From Streptomyces cylindrosporus (GTDB taxonomy: Bacteria; Actinomycetota; Actinomycetes; Streptomycetales; Streptomycetaceae): DNA of 64,000 nucleotides. Location: NCBI RefSeq assembly GCF_022698165.1, contig NZ_JALDAY010000007.1, positions 310,001 to 374,000 of the forward strand, read 5' to 3'. Below the pieces are notes generated by a model that was given only the letters and a program-made list of their open reading frames with translations, made no database searches and was not told the DNA's origin. A program made the position numbers and the translations under genes. Below, piece after piece: positions 49,965 to 59,128 of this stretch (the first letter of the stretch is position 1; each line of letters starts with the position of its first letter).

Positions 49965-50162
49965 ATGTGCACCCACCAGCCCCCGTGCCCCACCGCCGAC
50001 AGCACCGACCACCACTGCGCCGTCATCGTGTCGGCCCACCCCGAACAGGGCTGGAGTCTGCTGTGCAACGGCACCATCGTCTTCGACGACACGGGTGAAC
50101 TGCTGCCCGACGGCCGGGTCGTGGGCCCGAGCCGCGACCGGCGACTGCTCGCCGCCGCCTGA
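49965..50162 (+). CDS. DUF5999 family small protein
   Basis: A 65-residue protein starting MCTHQPPCPTADSTDHHCA and containing HPEQGWSLLCNGTIVFDDTGELLPDG, the known pattern of the streptomycete DUF5999 family. Three cysteines and several histidines suggest possible metal binding. GAGGAG lies upstream of the ATG. Function unknown. Confidence 0.88.
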   Translation: MCTHQPPCPTADSTDHHCAVIVSAHPEQGWSLLCNGTIVFDDTGELLPDGRVVGPSRDRRLLAAA

Positions 50163-50183
50163 CGCGGGCCGGGCCCGGTCCCG

Positions 50184-51077
50184 TCAGCCGTCGAGGGCGG
50201 GCACCTGGAGGCGGGCCATCCGCTCGGGGTCGGCCAGGATGTACATGTGGGTGATCCGGCCCCCGGAGACGGTGACACCGAGCACCGACACGGCCTTTCC
50301 GTCGACCACGTTGACCAGGCCGATGTCCCCGTTGACCAGTGCGAACCGCGCGGCGGGCACGGCCTGCCGGAAGAACATGGCCTGTTCGGCGACCGAGCGC
50401 GCGCCGTGCACCAGCTTGGACGCGGCCGGACCGACGGCCAGGGTCCCGGAGTCGGCCCGCAGTACGACGTCCGGGTCGAGGACGGCGAGCAGCGCGTCGA
50501 AGTCGCCCGCGCGGGCAGCCGCCAGGAAGGCGTCCAGGACCTCGCGCCGGCGGCCCAGGTCGGGGTCCGCCGACGGGGTGGCGCCCTTCACCCGGCGCCG
50601 GGCCCGGCTGGCCAGCTGCCGGGTCGCCGCCGAACTGCGCTCCACGATCGGCGCGATGTCGTCGAAGGGCACGGCGAACATGTCGTGCAGCACGAACGCC
50701 AGCCGCTCGGCGGGCTCCAGTGTCTCCAGGACGACCAGCAGCGCGAGGCCCACCGAGTCCGCCTGGAGCACCTCCTGCTCGGGGTCGATCTCCGAGAGCG
50801 GTCTGATCACGGGGTCGGGCACGAACGTCTCGTCGATGGGCTGCTCACGGCGTGCGCCGCGCGAGCGCAGCATGTCGAGGCAGATCCTTCCGACCACGGT
50901 GGTCAGCCACCCGCCGAGGTTCTGGATCCCGTCGGCGTCGCTGCGGCTCAGTTTGAGCCAGGCCTCCTGGACGGCGTCCTCCGCCTCGGTCTGCGAGCCG
51001 AGCATGCGGTAGGCGACCGCCTTCATCCGGCCGCGGTGTTCCTCGAAACGCCCGGCCAGCAGATCCGTCTCCGTCAT
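50184..51077 (-). CDS. ECF sigma factor with SnoaL-like C-terminal domain (SigJ/ECF41 type)
   Basis: A 297-residue sigma factor. Region 2 has AVAYRMLGSQTEAEDAVQEAWLKL, and region 4 has LVVLETLEPAERLAFVLHDMFAVPFDDIAPIVERSSAATRQLASRARR. The C-terminal 110 residues form a SnoaL-like domain (VLDAFLAAARAGDFDALLAVLDPDVVLRADSG). In ECF41 proteins this domain modulates the sigma activity in place of an anti-sigma factor. The carboxymuconolactone-decarboxylase partner gene usual for ECF41 is not adjacent. Confidence 0.9.
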   Translation of the reverse strand: MTETDLLAGRFEEHRGRMKAVAYRMLGSQTEAEDAVQEAWLKLSRSDADGIQNLGGWLTTVVGRICLDMLRSRGARREQPIDETFVPDPVIRPLSEIDPEQEVLQADSVGLALLVVLETLEPAERLAFVLHDMFAVPFDDIAPIVERSSAATRQLASRARRRVKGATPSADPDLGRRREVLDAFLAAARAGDFDALLAVLDPDVVLRADSGTLAVGPAASKLVHGARSVAEQAMFFRQAVPAARFALVNGDIGLVNVVDGKAVSVLGVTVSGGRITHMYILADPERMARLQVPALDG

Positions 51078-51225
51078 TCCGCTTCCCCGTCCCGTTCGCG
51101 GTGCCGCGTCCGCGGCTTGTTGATCAAATCACGCGTCCACGGGCCTCCCCACCCCGTTTTCCCCGATTGCGGCGCCCCTCCCCGAGGCGGACGATGAGGG
51201 CGTCACCGATCCAGAGGTTTCGGCC

Positions 51226-53385
51226 ATGGCCCCGGTCCCGTCCCGCAGTCCGGCGCGCGTCGCGGCCTTCGTGCTGGCCGTCCTGTGCACGGCCGTCTGC
51301 ATCGCGACGGCCACCGCCCGCAGCACGCTCGTGTCGCCCTCCTTCTACCGCTCGGTGCTCAATGACGAACGGGCGTACGACCGCCTGTACGACGAGGTCC
51401 TGGTCGATCCGCACGCCGTCGCCGTCACCCGCCCGCTGCTGGCCCGGCTGCCGGTGCCGGAGGCCCAGGTGACCTCCAACATCAAGCTGGTGCTGCCCCC
51501 GGACTCGGTCCGCGATCTCACCGGCCGGCAGATCGACGCCGTGGTCGGCTACCTCAACGGCGACCGCGACAGCCTGGTGCTGAAGGTGGACCTCGCCCCG
51601 TTCCTCGGCAACCTCAACGACCTGGCGCAGGTCTACTTCGGCGACCTCGTCTCCGGGATCCAGGACCGCGCCGAGCCCGACTTCGCCACGTTCTCCGCCG
51701 ACCTGTCGGCCGCCCTGCGCGAGGTGTCCGCGGGACACGCCCCGGGGGGCCTGCCGAGCCTTCCGCTGACCGACGAGCAGGCCGGCACGGCGGCCGACGC
51801 CCTGCTGCTCGCCGTCCCCGAGGCGGAGCGGGATGCGCTGCGCACGGAGGTCCGGGCGGCGCTGGCCGACGGGGACGTGGCCACGGCCCTGGCCACCGTG
51901 GCGCCCGCCGTGGTGACCGACCGCACCCGGGACGCGGCGGCCCGCCTGCGCGCCACCGCGGGCGGCACCACCTGGAACGTCACGCAGACCCTGGCCGCCT
52001 CCGGCAACGACCTCACGGCCCTCCACCGCATACGCCCCTACACGGCCGTCGGCCTGGGGCTCGCGGAGACCCTGGCGGCCGTCCTGCTCGTCGGCTCCCT
52101 CCTGGCCCTGTGGTTCCTGAGCTCCGCACCTCCCGCCCGCCGGTTGGCCCTGCTGGGCTGGGCGATCGCCGCAGGCGGCCTGGTCGGTGCGCTGGCCGCC
52201 GCGGTCGTCCGCCTGGCCACCGGCGGACGGGTGATCGACCCGCCGTCGACCTGGCCGCCGAGCCTGGCCCGGCTGGTCGGCGACCTCCAGCACTCCGCCT
52301 TCGACCGCTTCACGACCACCGCCCTGGCCACCGCGCTGGTCCCGGTGGCGCTGGGCACCCTCCTGGCGGGCGCGGCCTGGCTGCTGGAGGTCCGCCCCCG
52401 GCCCGCCTTCTCGGTCCCCCGCATCCGCGGCCTGGGGCTCGCCGCGAGCGGCGCGGCCGTCGCCGGAATCCTGCTGGTCCCGCTGACGGCCGGTGCGGGC
52501 GCACCCCGGCTGTGCGAGGGACAGGCCCGGCTGTGCGACCGGCCCTACGACGAGGTCGCCTATCTCACCTCCCACAACGCCATGTCGACCACGGTCGACC
52601 GGTTCATCGGCCCGCTCCAGGACCCCGGCATCACGGCCCAGTTGGACGACGGCGTGCGCGCGCTGCAGCTCGACACCTACCGCTGGGAGCGGCCCGACGA
52701 GGTCGCCGGGCGGCTGGCCGACTCCGACTTCACGCCCGAGCAGCGGGAGTTCATCGCGGCCGCCGTCGCCAAGCTCAACCCGCCGCGCGAGGGACTCTGG
52801 CTGTGTCACGCGGTGTGCCGGGCCGGCGCGATCGAACTGGTGCCCGCGCTCAAGCAGCTCGGCGACTGGATGCGGGCCCATCCGACGGAGGTCGTGACCC
52901 TGATCGTCCAGGACGCGATCAGGGGCGAGGACACCGAAAAGGCCTTCGCCCAGGCCGGGTTGACCGATCTCGTGCACACCCCGGACGCCGATCCCGCGAA
53001 GCCCTGGCCGACCCTGGGCGAGCTGATCGACAGCGGGCGGCGGCTGGTCGTCTTCGCCGAGCAGGCCGACGGACCGGCGGCCTGGTACCGGAACTTCTAC
53101 CGCTACGGCATGGAGACGCCGTTCGCGTTCCGCACCCCGTCGGAGATGAGCTGCGTTCCGCACCGAGGCGGCACCGGCAAACGGCTGTTCCTGCTCAACC
53201 ACTTCATCACGGCCGACGGCGGCAGCCGCCTGGACGCGGGGGAGGTCAACGCCCGCCGGTTCGTGCTCGACCGGGTTCACCGGTGCGAGCGCGAGCGGGG
53301 CAGGCCGGTGAACTTCATCGCCGTGGACTACGCGACGATCGGCGACGCGCAGGGCGCGGTGCACGCGCTCAACGCCGACCGCTGA
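51226..53385 (+). CDS. Membrane protein with C-terminal PI-PLC-like domain
   Basis: A 719-residue protein. One helix (about 12-30) precedes a 230-residue extracytoplasmic part, then four helices (about 273-293, 300-322, 363-388, 403-425). The last 290 residues resemble the X domain of phosphatidylinositol-specific phospholipase C, with a first catalytic-His site in YLTSHNAMS (about residue 450) and a second in LWLCHAVCRAG (about residue 527), plus WMRAHPTEVVTLIVQD. Both His fit the acid-base pair of PI-PLC enzymes. The natural substrate and the role of the membrane part are unknown. Confidence 0.83.
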   Translation: MAPVPSRSPARVAAFVLAVLCTAVCIATATARSTLVSPSFYRSVLNDERAYDRLYDEVLVDPHAVAVTRPLLARLPVPEAQVTSNIKLVLPPDSVRDLTGRQIDAVVGYLNGDRDSLVLKVDLAPFLGNLNDLAQVYFGDLVSGIQDRAEPDFATFSADLSAALREVSAGHAPGGLPSLPLTDEQAGTAADALLLAVPEAERDALRTEVRAALADGDVATALATVAPAVVTDRTRDAAARLRATAGGTTWNVTQTLAASGNDLTALHRIRPYTAVGLGLAETLAAVLLVGSLLALWFLSSAPPARRLALLGWAIAAGGLVGALAAAVVRLATGGRVIDPPSTWPPSLARLVGDLQHSAFDRFTTTALATALVPVALGTLLAGAAWLLEVRPRPAFSVPRIRGLGLAASGAAVAGILLVPLTAGAGAPRLCEGQARLCDRPYDEVAYLTSHNAMSTTVDRFIGPLQDPGITAQLDDGVRALQLDTYRWERPDEVAGRLADSDFTPEQREFIAAAVAKLNPPREGLWLCHAVCRAGAIELVPALKQLGDWMRAHPTEVVTLIVQDAIRGEDTEKAFAQAGLTDLVHTPDADPAKPWPTLGELIDSGRRLVVFAEQADGPAAWYRNFYRYGMETPFAFRTPSEMSCVPHRGGTGKRLFLLNHFITADGGSRLDAGEVNARRFVLDRVHRCERERGRPVNFIAVDYATIGDAQGAVHALNADR

Positions 53386-53397
53386 CCGCCGTACGCC

Positions 53398-54009
53398 TCA
53401 ATACCGTTGTGCCTTCACCAGTTTCGGGGTCAGTACCGGCTCGGGAGGCTTGCGGCTGATGGCGAGCGGCTGGGCCTTCTCGCCGGGTTCGAGGTCCTCC
53501 GCGCCGACATAGCGGGTCTCGACCGTCTTGCCCGAGGAGTCGAGGAAGTCGACCTGGACGGCGTACGACGCCTTCTTGTCGGTCTTGTTGGTGATGGTGA
53601 CGACGACGGCGAGCAGTCCGGCGGTCTGGGCGCGCGGCTTTCCGGTGATGGCGACCTCGGACATGGCGTTGCCCTGCCCCTGTACGTCCTTCAGCTCGCT
53701 CTGGGCGGCCTTGTTGGCGCGCTCGACCTCGGCCGAGACGGAGGCCTCGAAGGAGGCCGCCGCCGCGGAGGCCGACGACGCCGCCGCGGAGGCGGAGGCG
53801 CGCGCCGACGCGACGGCGGAGGCGGCCTTGGACTCCAGCGCGGACGGCGTGTTGCCCGAGAAGGAGGCGGTGTCGGGCGCCGTCGGCCGCGCCGACGGCG
53901 AGCTGGAGCCGCCGCTGTCGTCGCTGCTGCACGACACCACCAGCACGCCGCTCGCCAGGGCAGCGGCCACGGCCAGATGCACTGTCCTCGTATTCACGAA
54001 ATGAACCAT
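53398..54009 (-). CDS. Lipoprotein with Ala/Ser-rich stalk
   Basis: About 203 residues. The signal sequence ends in a lipobox LVVSC. An Ala/Ser-rich helical stretch (SARASASAAASSASAAAASF, about residues 70-90) may form a stalk. A C-terminal beta-rich domain (TAGLLAVVVTITNKTDKKASYAVQVDFLDSSGKTVETRYV) resembles the FxLYD/extracellular Ig-like type. The start is uncertain: ATG 54009 is used, ATG 54033 and GTG 53997 are alternatives, and none has a good ribosome-binding site. Confidence 0.78.
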   Translation of the reverse strand: MVHFVNTRTVHLAVAAALASGVLVVSCSSDDSGGSSSPSARPTAPDTASFSGNTPSALESKAASAVASARASASAAASSASAAAASFEASVSAEVERANKAAQSELKDVQGQGNAMSEVAITGKPRAQTAGLLAVVVTITNKTDKKASYAVQVDFLDSSGKTVETRYVGAEDLEPGEKAQPLAISRKPPEPVLTPKLVKAQRY

Positions 54010-54056
54010 ATGCCGGAATATTCGGGCGGGCATGTCGTCGCCCGCCCCTCCGGGGC

Positions 54057-54800
54057 CTACCGGGCGAACACCTCGAAGGCCACGGCCGGCTTCCCGCCGA
54101 ACCGCTCGGCCGTCCGCTCGGCGCCCGCCGTCAGGAAGCCACGGACGTACGTCTCCGGGTCCTCGTCGGTCAGTGCCTCGATGTAGCTGCGGTGTTCGAG
54201 CAGCGAGCCCACCGCGCGCTCCAGTCCGGGCGTCGCGTCCACGGCGTGCGTGGGCGAGGCGGAGCCGGCGATGGCGACCCAGCGGACGCCGGTCCAGGGC
54301 TCCAGGCCCTGCTCGACGAGCTCGGGGAAGATCCAGCGGTTGCCGGCGTCGGCCGCGGCGTCCAGGGTGGCCCGGCCGACCGCCACGTGGTCGGGGGTGT
54401 TCCAGGCGAAACCGCCCCAGGTGTCGCGGTGGTTGAGGGTGATGACCAGTTCGGGCCGGTGCCTGCGGATCGCGGCGGCGATGTCCCGGCGCAGGCCGAG
54501 CCCGTACTCGATGACACCGTCCTTGTGGTCGAGGAACTCCACCGTCGACACGCCCACGACGGCCGCGCTGGCCCGTTGCTCCCGTTCGCGCAGCGGGCCG
54601 CACTTCTCGGGTTCCAGCGAGTCGATGCCGGCCTCGCCGCGGGTCGCGAGCAGATAGGCGACCTCGCGGCCCTCGTCGGTCCAGGCGGCGACGGCCGCCG
54701 CACAGCCGTACTCGAGGTCGTCCGGGTGGGCGACGACGGCGAGGGCGCGCTGCCAGTCGGTGGGCATGGGCTGGAGTTGAGTGATCGTCGGCTCGGTCAT
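54057..54800 (-). CDS. PIG-L family (LmbE-like) deacetylase
   Basis: A 247-residue metal-dependent N-deacetylase. The zinc motif is VVAHPDDLEYGCA near residue 23, and the third ligand region is NTPDHVAVGRATLDA near residue 134. Relatives such as MshB and BshB act on N-acetylglucosaminyl substrates; the actual substrate here is not evident. It lies on the same strand as the hydrolase gene upstream (28 bp gap). Confidence 0.9.
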   Translation of the reverse strand: MTEPTITQLQPMPTDWQRALAVVAHPDDLEYGCAAAVAAWTDEGREVAYLLATRGEAGIDSLEPEKCGPLREREQRASAAVVGVSTVEFLDHKDGVIEYGLGLRRDIAAAIRRHRPELVITLNHRDTWGGFAWNTPDHVAVGRATLDAAADAGNRWIFPELVEQGLEPWTGVRWVAIAGSASPTHAVDATPGLERAVGSLLEHRSYIEALTDEDPETYVRGFLTAGAERTAERFGGKPAVAFEVFAR

Positions 54801-54828
54801 GGTCGCAGGTTAGCCCGGAAAGGTGATC

Positions 54829-56175
54829 TCATGCCTCGTCCCTGGTGAGGGCGAGCAGCCGGTCCAGGACCCGGGGGCCGCCGGCCCGTACGCCGTCGTG
54901 CTCGAACTCGTTCGTCACCCAGGTGCGCAGCCCCCGGATCACGCGCGCCGTCTCCAGGGCGTGGGTGGTGTCGACGTACATGTCGTCGTGGTAGACGGCT
55001 GCCGCGACCGGGACCTCGTTGACGGCGAGGCGCGCGGGGTCGTAGAGGGGGGTCCAGTCGGTGCGGGCGGCGAGGAGTTCACCGGTCTCGCGCAGCGGGC
55101 GCAGGGCCGGGTCGACGTCGAACATCCAGGGGTGGATCGATTCGCCGGTGAACAGGAGCGGTCCGTCGCCCGCGAGGGCCTTGGCCGCGTCGAACTGCGG
55201 GAACTCGGCGCGCACCCGCTCGGCCGACCAGGCCGTGGGGCGCTCGTCCTGACCGTAGGCCGCCTCGTGGACGAGGGCGTAGAGGGGGTGGCTCGCGTAC
55301 GACAGGAGCGCCTGTACGTCCTCCTGGAAGGCATCGGCGAGTTCGGTGCCGCGCGGGGTGCGGACGAAGGGCTCCTCCAGGAGGTGGTGCAGGCGGTGAC
55401 TGCCCTCGCTGCCGCCGAGGAGGATGCCGAGGGACTGGAAGGCCTCGGCGGTGAGGCGGTAGCCGTTCGGCAGGGTCACCTCGTGGTGGAGGAGGTGGTC
55501 GGCGATGCGGCGGGCGCGTGCGACGTCCTGCGGGTAGCGGGCGTAGTGCGCGGCGACCTTGCGTTCGATGCGGGGGTAGGCGGCCCGGTAGACGTCGTCG
55601 GCGTGCGCGTCGAGGGAGGGCAGGCCGCCGGTGATGACGGCCGCGGCAAGGCCTTCGGGCGCGGTGGACAGGTAGTTGACCGTGCAGAAGCCGCCGAAGC
55701 TCTGGCCGAGGACAGTCCAGGGGGCGCCGCCGGTGACCTGCGGGCGGATGGCCTCGCAGTCGCGGACGATGGAGTCGGCGCGGAAGTGCGTGAGGTAGTC
55801 GGCCTGTTCGGCGGGGCCGCCGCGCAGCGGGAGGGTCTGACGGTTGGCGGGGGTGGAGTGACCGGTGCCGCGCTGGTCCAGGAGGAGGACGCGGTACTCC
55901 TTGAGGGCGCGGCCGAGCCAGGACGGCTTACCGATGAAACGGTTCGCCCCGAAGCCCGGGCCGCCCTGAAGATAGAGCAACCAGGGCAGGTCCTGGCGGG
56001 CTTTCTCACCGGCGACGACCTCGCGGGCGTAGAGCTCGATGCTCTCCCCCGCCGGGTCGTCGTGGTCGAGGGGCACGGTGAAGTGGCGGTCGGTGAGGAC
56101 GACACCCGGCTGGCGGTACGTGGCGGTCAACAGGGCTCCAGGGACGGACGGTTTTCGGGCCGCGTCCCACTTCAT
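54829..56175 (-). CDS. Proline iminopeptidase-like alpha/beta hydrolase (S33)
   Basis: About 448 residues. Motifs are LQGGPGFGA (oxyanion), LLLDQRGTGHS, and the nucleophile elbow VLGQSFGGFC. The family feature YRQPGVVLTDRHFTVPLDH lies near the N-terminus. The start is uncertain: ATG 56175 is given, but TTG 56130 has GGAG close upstream and would begin right at the conserved segment. It should release N-terminal proline or hydrolyse related peptides or esters in the cytoplasm. Confidence 0.86.
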   Translation of the reverse strand: MKWDAARKPSVPGALLTATYRQPGVVLTDRHFTVPLDHDDPAGESIELYAREVVAGEKARQDLPWLLYLQGGPGFGANRFIGKPSWLGRALKEYRVLLLDQRGTGHSTPANRQTLPLRGGPAEQADYLTHFRADSIVRDCEAIRPQVTGGAPWTVLGQSFGGFCTVNYLSTAPEGLAAAVITGGLPSLDAHADDVYRAAYPRIERKVAAHYARYPQDVARARRIADHLLHHEVTLPNGYRLTAEAFQSLGILLGGSEGSHRLHHLLEEPFVRTPRGTELADAFQEDVQALLSYASHPLYALVHEAAYGQDERPTAWSAERVRAEFPQFDAAKALAGDGPLLFTGESIHPWMFDVDPALRPLRETGELLAARTDWTPLYDPARLAVNEVPVAAAVYHDDMYVDTTHALETARVIRGLRTWVTNEFEHDGVRAGGPRVLDRLLALTRDEA

Positions 56176-56230
56176 CACAAGTTCGTCCGCCCGCCGACCC
56201 CGGGATCATGAAATCGTACTGAACGGTGGC

Positions 56231-57256
56231 TCAGCGGGCCGAGAGGCTGGAGCGACGTACGACCAGCTCCGGCTGGAGGACGACGCGCCGGTGATCGTGC
56301 CGCTTGGTGCCGGTCTCCGCCTCGGTCTCCTCCAGGAGGAGTTCCGCGGCCAGGGCGCCCATGGTGACGGCGGGCTGGCGTACGGAGGTCAGCGGGACGG
56401 CCGCGGCGGCGGCGAACTCGATGTCGTCGTAGCCGACGATGGCGAGGTCGTCGGGGACCGTTATCCCGGCCGCGTACATGGCCTGAAGGACGCCCAGGGC
56501 GAGGAGGTCGTTGGCGCAGAAGACGGCGGTGGGGCGGTCGGCGAGGCCGAGCAGGCGGGCGCCCGCGTCGCGGCCCGCGGCCACGTCGAGGCGCTCGGTG
56601 GGCAGTTCGCGCAGGCACTCGGGGCCGAGCCCGGCCTCGGCGAGCGCGTTCAGGGCGCCGGTGCGGCGGTCGCGGACCTGGTTGAGTCCGGGCGGGCCGC
56701 TGACGTAGGCGATGGAGCGGTGCCCGGCGTCGATCAGATGGCGTACGGCCAGCGCGCCGCCCGCCACGTCGTCGACGGAGACGGAGCACTCGGTGGTGCC
56801 CTCGGCGACCCGGTCGACCAGCACGAAGGGGATGTTGTGCCGCCGGAACGTGTCGATGTTGCGGCCGGAGGCGTCGGTGGGGGTGAGCAGCACGCCGCGC
56901 ACCCGCTGCTCGGCGAAGAGCGACAGGTAGTCGGCCTCCTCGCCGGCGCTCTGTGCGCTGTTGCAGACCATCACGCCGAGCCCGGCCTCGCGCGCGGCGC
57001 GCTCGGCACCGCGGGCCACGTCGACGAAGAACGGGTTGCCCATGTCCAGGACGAGCAGCCCCATGATCCGGCTGCGGCCCGCGCGCAGCTGGCGCGCGGA
57101 CTCGCTGCGGACGTAGCCGAGCCGGTCGATCGCGGACTGCACCCGTGCCCGGGTCTCCGTGGCGACCGTGTCCGGACGGTTGATCACGTTCGACACCGTG
57201 CCGACGGAGACTCCGGCGGCACGGGCGACGTCCTTGATACCCACCGACTGGGCCAT
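56231..57256 (-). CDS. LacI family regulator of the rhamnose locus
   Basis: A 341-residue LacI repressor. The HTH is GIKDVARAAGVSVGTVSNVINRP at the N-terminus, and the ligand-binding core has IMGLLVLDMGNPFFVDVARGAE and IVGYDDIEFAAAAAVPLTSVRQP. It lies 82 bp downstream of the BNR gene on the same strand as the rhamnose transporter operon. It is therefore the natural candidate for the regulator responding to rhamnose or its catabolites. Confidence 0.88.
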   Translation of the reverse strand: MAQSVGIKDVARAAGVSVGTVSNVINRPDTVATETRARVQSAIDRLGYVRSESARQLRAGRSRIMGLLVLDMGNPFFVDVARGAERAAREAGLGVMVCNSAQSAGEEADYLSLFAEQRVRGVLLTPTDASGRNIDTFRRHNIPFVLVDRVAEGTTECSVSVDDVAGGALAVRHLIDAGHRSIAYVSGPPGLNQVRDRRTGALNALAEAGLGPECLRELPTERLDVAAGRDAGARLLGLADRPTAVFCANDLLALGVLQAMYAAGITVPDDLAIVGYDDIEFAAAAAVPLTSVRQPAVTMGALAAELLLEETEAETGTKRHDHRRVVLQPELVVRRSSLSAR

Positions 57257-57338
57257 CAGGCAGGGACCTCCAGTAGAACGCGGAGCGGCGGGAAGAGGAC
57301 CTTCACATTACCGCCATCGCCCCGCACGTCAGCGCCGG

Positions 57339-58751
57339 TCACGCGGGCAGCGCGAAGTCGACGACATGGAGTGCCGAGGGGGTCGTACCGCTCGACTTCT
57401 CCTGGTACATGAACGACAGCACGTTGTCCGCCCTGATCCGCGGTTCGTCGATGACGACCTCGCCGAAGGCGTTGAGGTCGCTGCCGTCGTACAGCAGGGT
57501 CCAGTCGGTGTACCCGGAGGACTTCGACGCGCCGGCGATCCGGCCGTACGGGAAGACCGCGTAGGCGTTGTCGTACTTGTCCAGGACCAGCTTGGTGCGC
57601 TGGCTGGAATTGAGGGCGACCGGGATCTCCGTCTTCTGCCAGGTTCCGGAGGAGTTCTTGCGGACGTGGAAGGCGCGGCCGTTTGCGGTGCGGTCGCTGA
57701 CGTAATCGGTGGTGCACTGGCCGAAGCGGCCGGGGACGTAGCTGATGATCGCGTGCGGAAGGCCGGTGGAGTCGGTCCACTGGCTCTCCTGGTTCATCAG
57801 GGAGTGGTCCGGGTTGAGGGAGTCGACGACCAGGCCGGAGTCGGTGACGGCGACGGTGTCCGAGGTGCCGGTGGTGGCGACCAGGGTGCCGGCGTCGTTG
57901 CGCCAGGTGCGGCCGCGGTCGGTCGAGTAGACGTAACCGGTGTCGTGGTTGGTGATGCCACCGCTGTTGCACATCACGGCGGCGTTCTGCTCACGCCAGG
58001 TGAAGAAGGCGTGCAGCCGTCCGTCGACGTCGTAGTCGATGCCGTGCAGATACATGTTGCGGGCGGTCGAGGAGCCGTGCGAGCTGGTGTACGTGCCCGT
58101 CGAGCCGGACCACTCCCCCAGTGCCGTCCAGGTCGAACCGTCGTACTCCGCGAGGGCGTTGCGGCCGTTGCCGGAGATGCCGACCCGGTAGCTGAGCTGG
58201 AGCTTGCCCTCGGGCGTGGCGACGAACTGCGGGTACGTGAACTGTGTGGTGAGGGCGAGCCCGTCCAACGAGGTCTGGACGGAGCCGAAAACGGATGAGG
58301 TCCAGGCCGTGGAGCCGGGGTTGTCCAGCAGCCCCGCCACCGACTTCACATAGAAGTAGCCGTCGCTGTGGGAGTCCATGTTGATGTGCAGGCGGCCGTC
58401 GACCTTGGAGACGCCCATGGAGATGACGTTGTGCGAGTCGCTGCTCTTGAGCTGGTGGGACAGGGTGACCGTGGACCAGCTCGAACCGCCCAGCACCCGG
58501 CGGGCGATGACCGCGTACTTGGTGGAGGTGTACCAGGCGGCGTACTGGTAGCCCTTGTACGTGAACAGGCCGTTCTTCTGGAACGAGTTGTTGTTCACCA
58601 GGCCGTCGTAGGAGACGAAGAACACGGCCTGCGAGTCGAGTTGAGTGCTGCCCGTCTTACTGACCGAGGGGCCGGGATCGGCGGCCCGTGCGATGCCCGG
58701 TGTTGCCACGGCGGCCAGTATCGCCGACGCGAGCACGGTGCGTCTTCTCAT
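57339..58751 (-). CDS. Secreted BNR-repeat propeller protein, candidate polysaccharide lyase
   Basis: A 470-residue exported protein. The N-terminal RRRTVLASAILAAVATPGIARA resembles a Tat signal. The mature part is a BNR_4-type beta-propeller with repeated Asp/Ser-rich turns (YSTDRGRTW is a clear Asp-box) and segments GYQYAAWYTSTKYAVIARR and FTYPQFVATPEGKLQLSYRVG. BNR_4 proteins include ulvan-type lyases that act on rhamnose-glucuronate polymers. It sits 24 bp after the L-rhamnose mutarotase gene, so cleavage of a rhamnose-rich polysaccharide is a reasonable guess. A sialidase-like role is less likely. Confidence 0.8.
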   Translation of the reverse strand: MRRRTVLASAILAAVATPGIARAADPGPSVSKTGSTQLDSQAVFFVSYDGLVNNNSFQKNGLFTYKGYQYAAWYTSTKYAVIARRVLGGSSWSTVTLSHQLKSSDSHNVISMGVSKVDGRLHINMDSHSDGYFYVKSVAGLLDNPGSTAWTSSVFGSVQTSLDGLALTTQFTYPQFVATPEGKLQLSYRVGISGNGRNALAEYDGSTWTALGEWSGSTGTYTSSHGSSTARNMYLHGIDYDVDGRLHAFFTWREQNAAVMCNSGGITNHDTGYVYSTDRGRTWRNDAGTLVATTGTSDTVAVTDSGLVVDSLNPDHSLMNQESQWTDSTGLPHAIISYVPGRFGQCTTDYVSDRTANGRAFHVRKNSSGTWQKTEIPVALNSSQRTKLVLDKYDNAYAVFPYGRIAGASKSSGYTDWTLLYDGSDLNAFGEVVIDEPRIRADNVLSFMYQEKSSGTTPSALHVVDFALPA

Positions 58752-58775
58752 GAGCGGCTCCGGAAGAGGGGGACG

Positions 58776-59096
58776 TCAGGCGAGGTGGAACACTTCGGTG
58801 AGCGGTTTCATGGCCTCGTCGGGCCGGGCGCCGTCCAGCGACTCGAAGAACGGCGCCATCTCCGCCTGCCAGCGGGCGTTGACCTCGGTGGCCTCCATGC
58901 CGGCCTGGGCGGCGGCGAAGTCCTCGGTCTCCAGGTAGCCCACGAGGAGGCCGTCGTCGCGCAGGAAGAGGGAGTAGTTGTGCCAGCCGGTGGCGGAGAG
59001 CGCCTGGAGCATCTCCGGCCACACGGCGGCGTGTCTTTCGCGGTACTCGGCGAGCCGGTCCTCGCGGACCTTGAGGAGGAAACAGACGCGCTGCAT
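58776..59096 (-). CDS. rhaM: L-rhamnose mutarotase
   Basis: A 106-residue protein of the RhaM family, usual length. Typical features are the start QRVCFLLKVREDRLAEYRERH, with the catalytic His in ERHAAVWPEML, and GWHNYSLFL. It interconverts alpha- and beta-L-rhamnopyranose. It lies between the rhamnose-binding protein gene (32 bp upstream) and the BNR gene. Confidence 0.92.
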   Translation of the reverse strand: MQRVCFLLKVREDRLAEYRERHAAVWPEMLQALSATGWHNYSLFLRDDGLLVGYLETEDFAAAQAGMEATEVNARWQAEMAPFFESLDGARPDEAMKPLTEVFHLA

Positions 59097-59128
59097 GAAG
59101 TACCAGCTCCCGAACGGGACGTAGGGGC

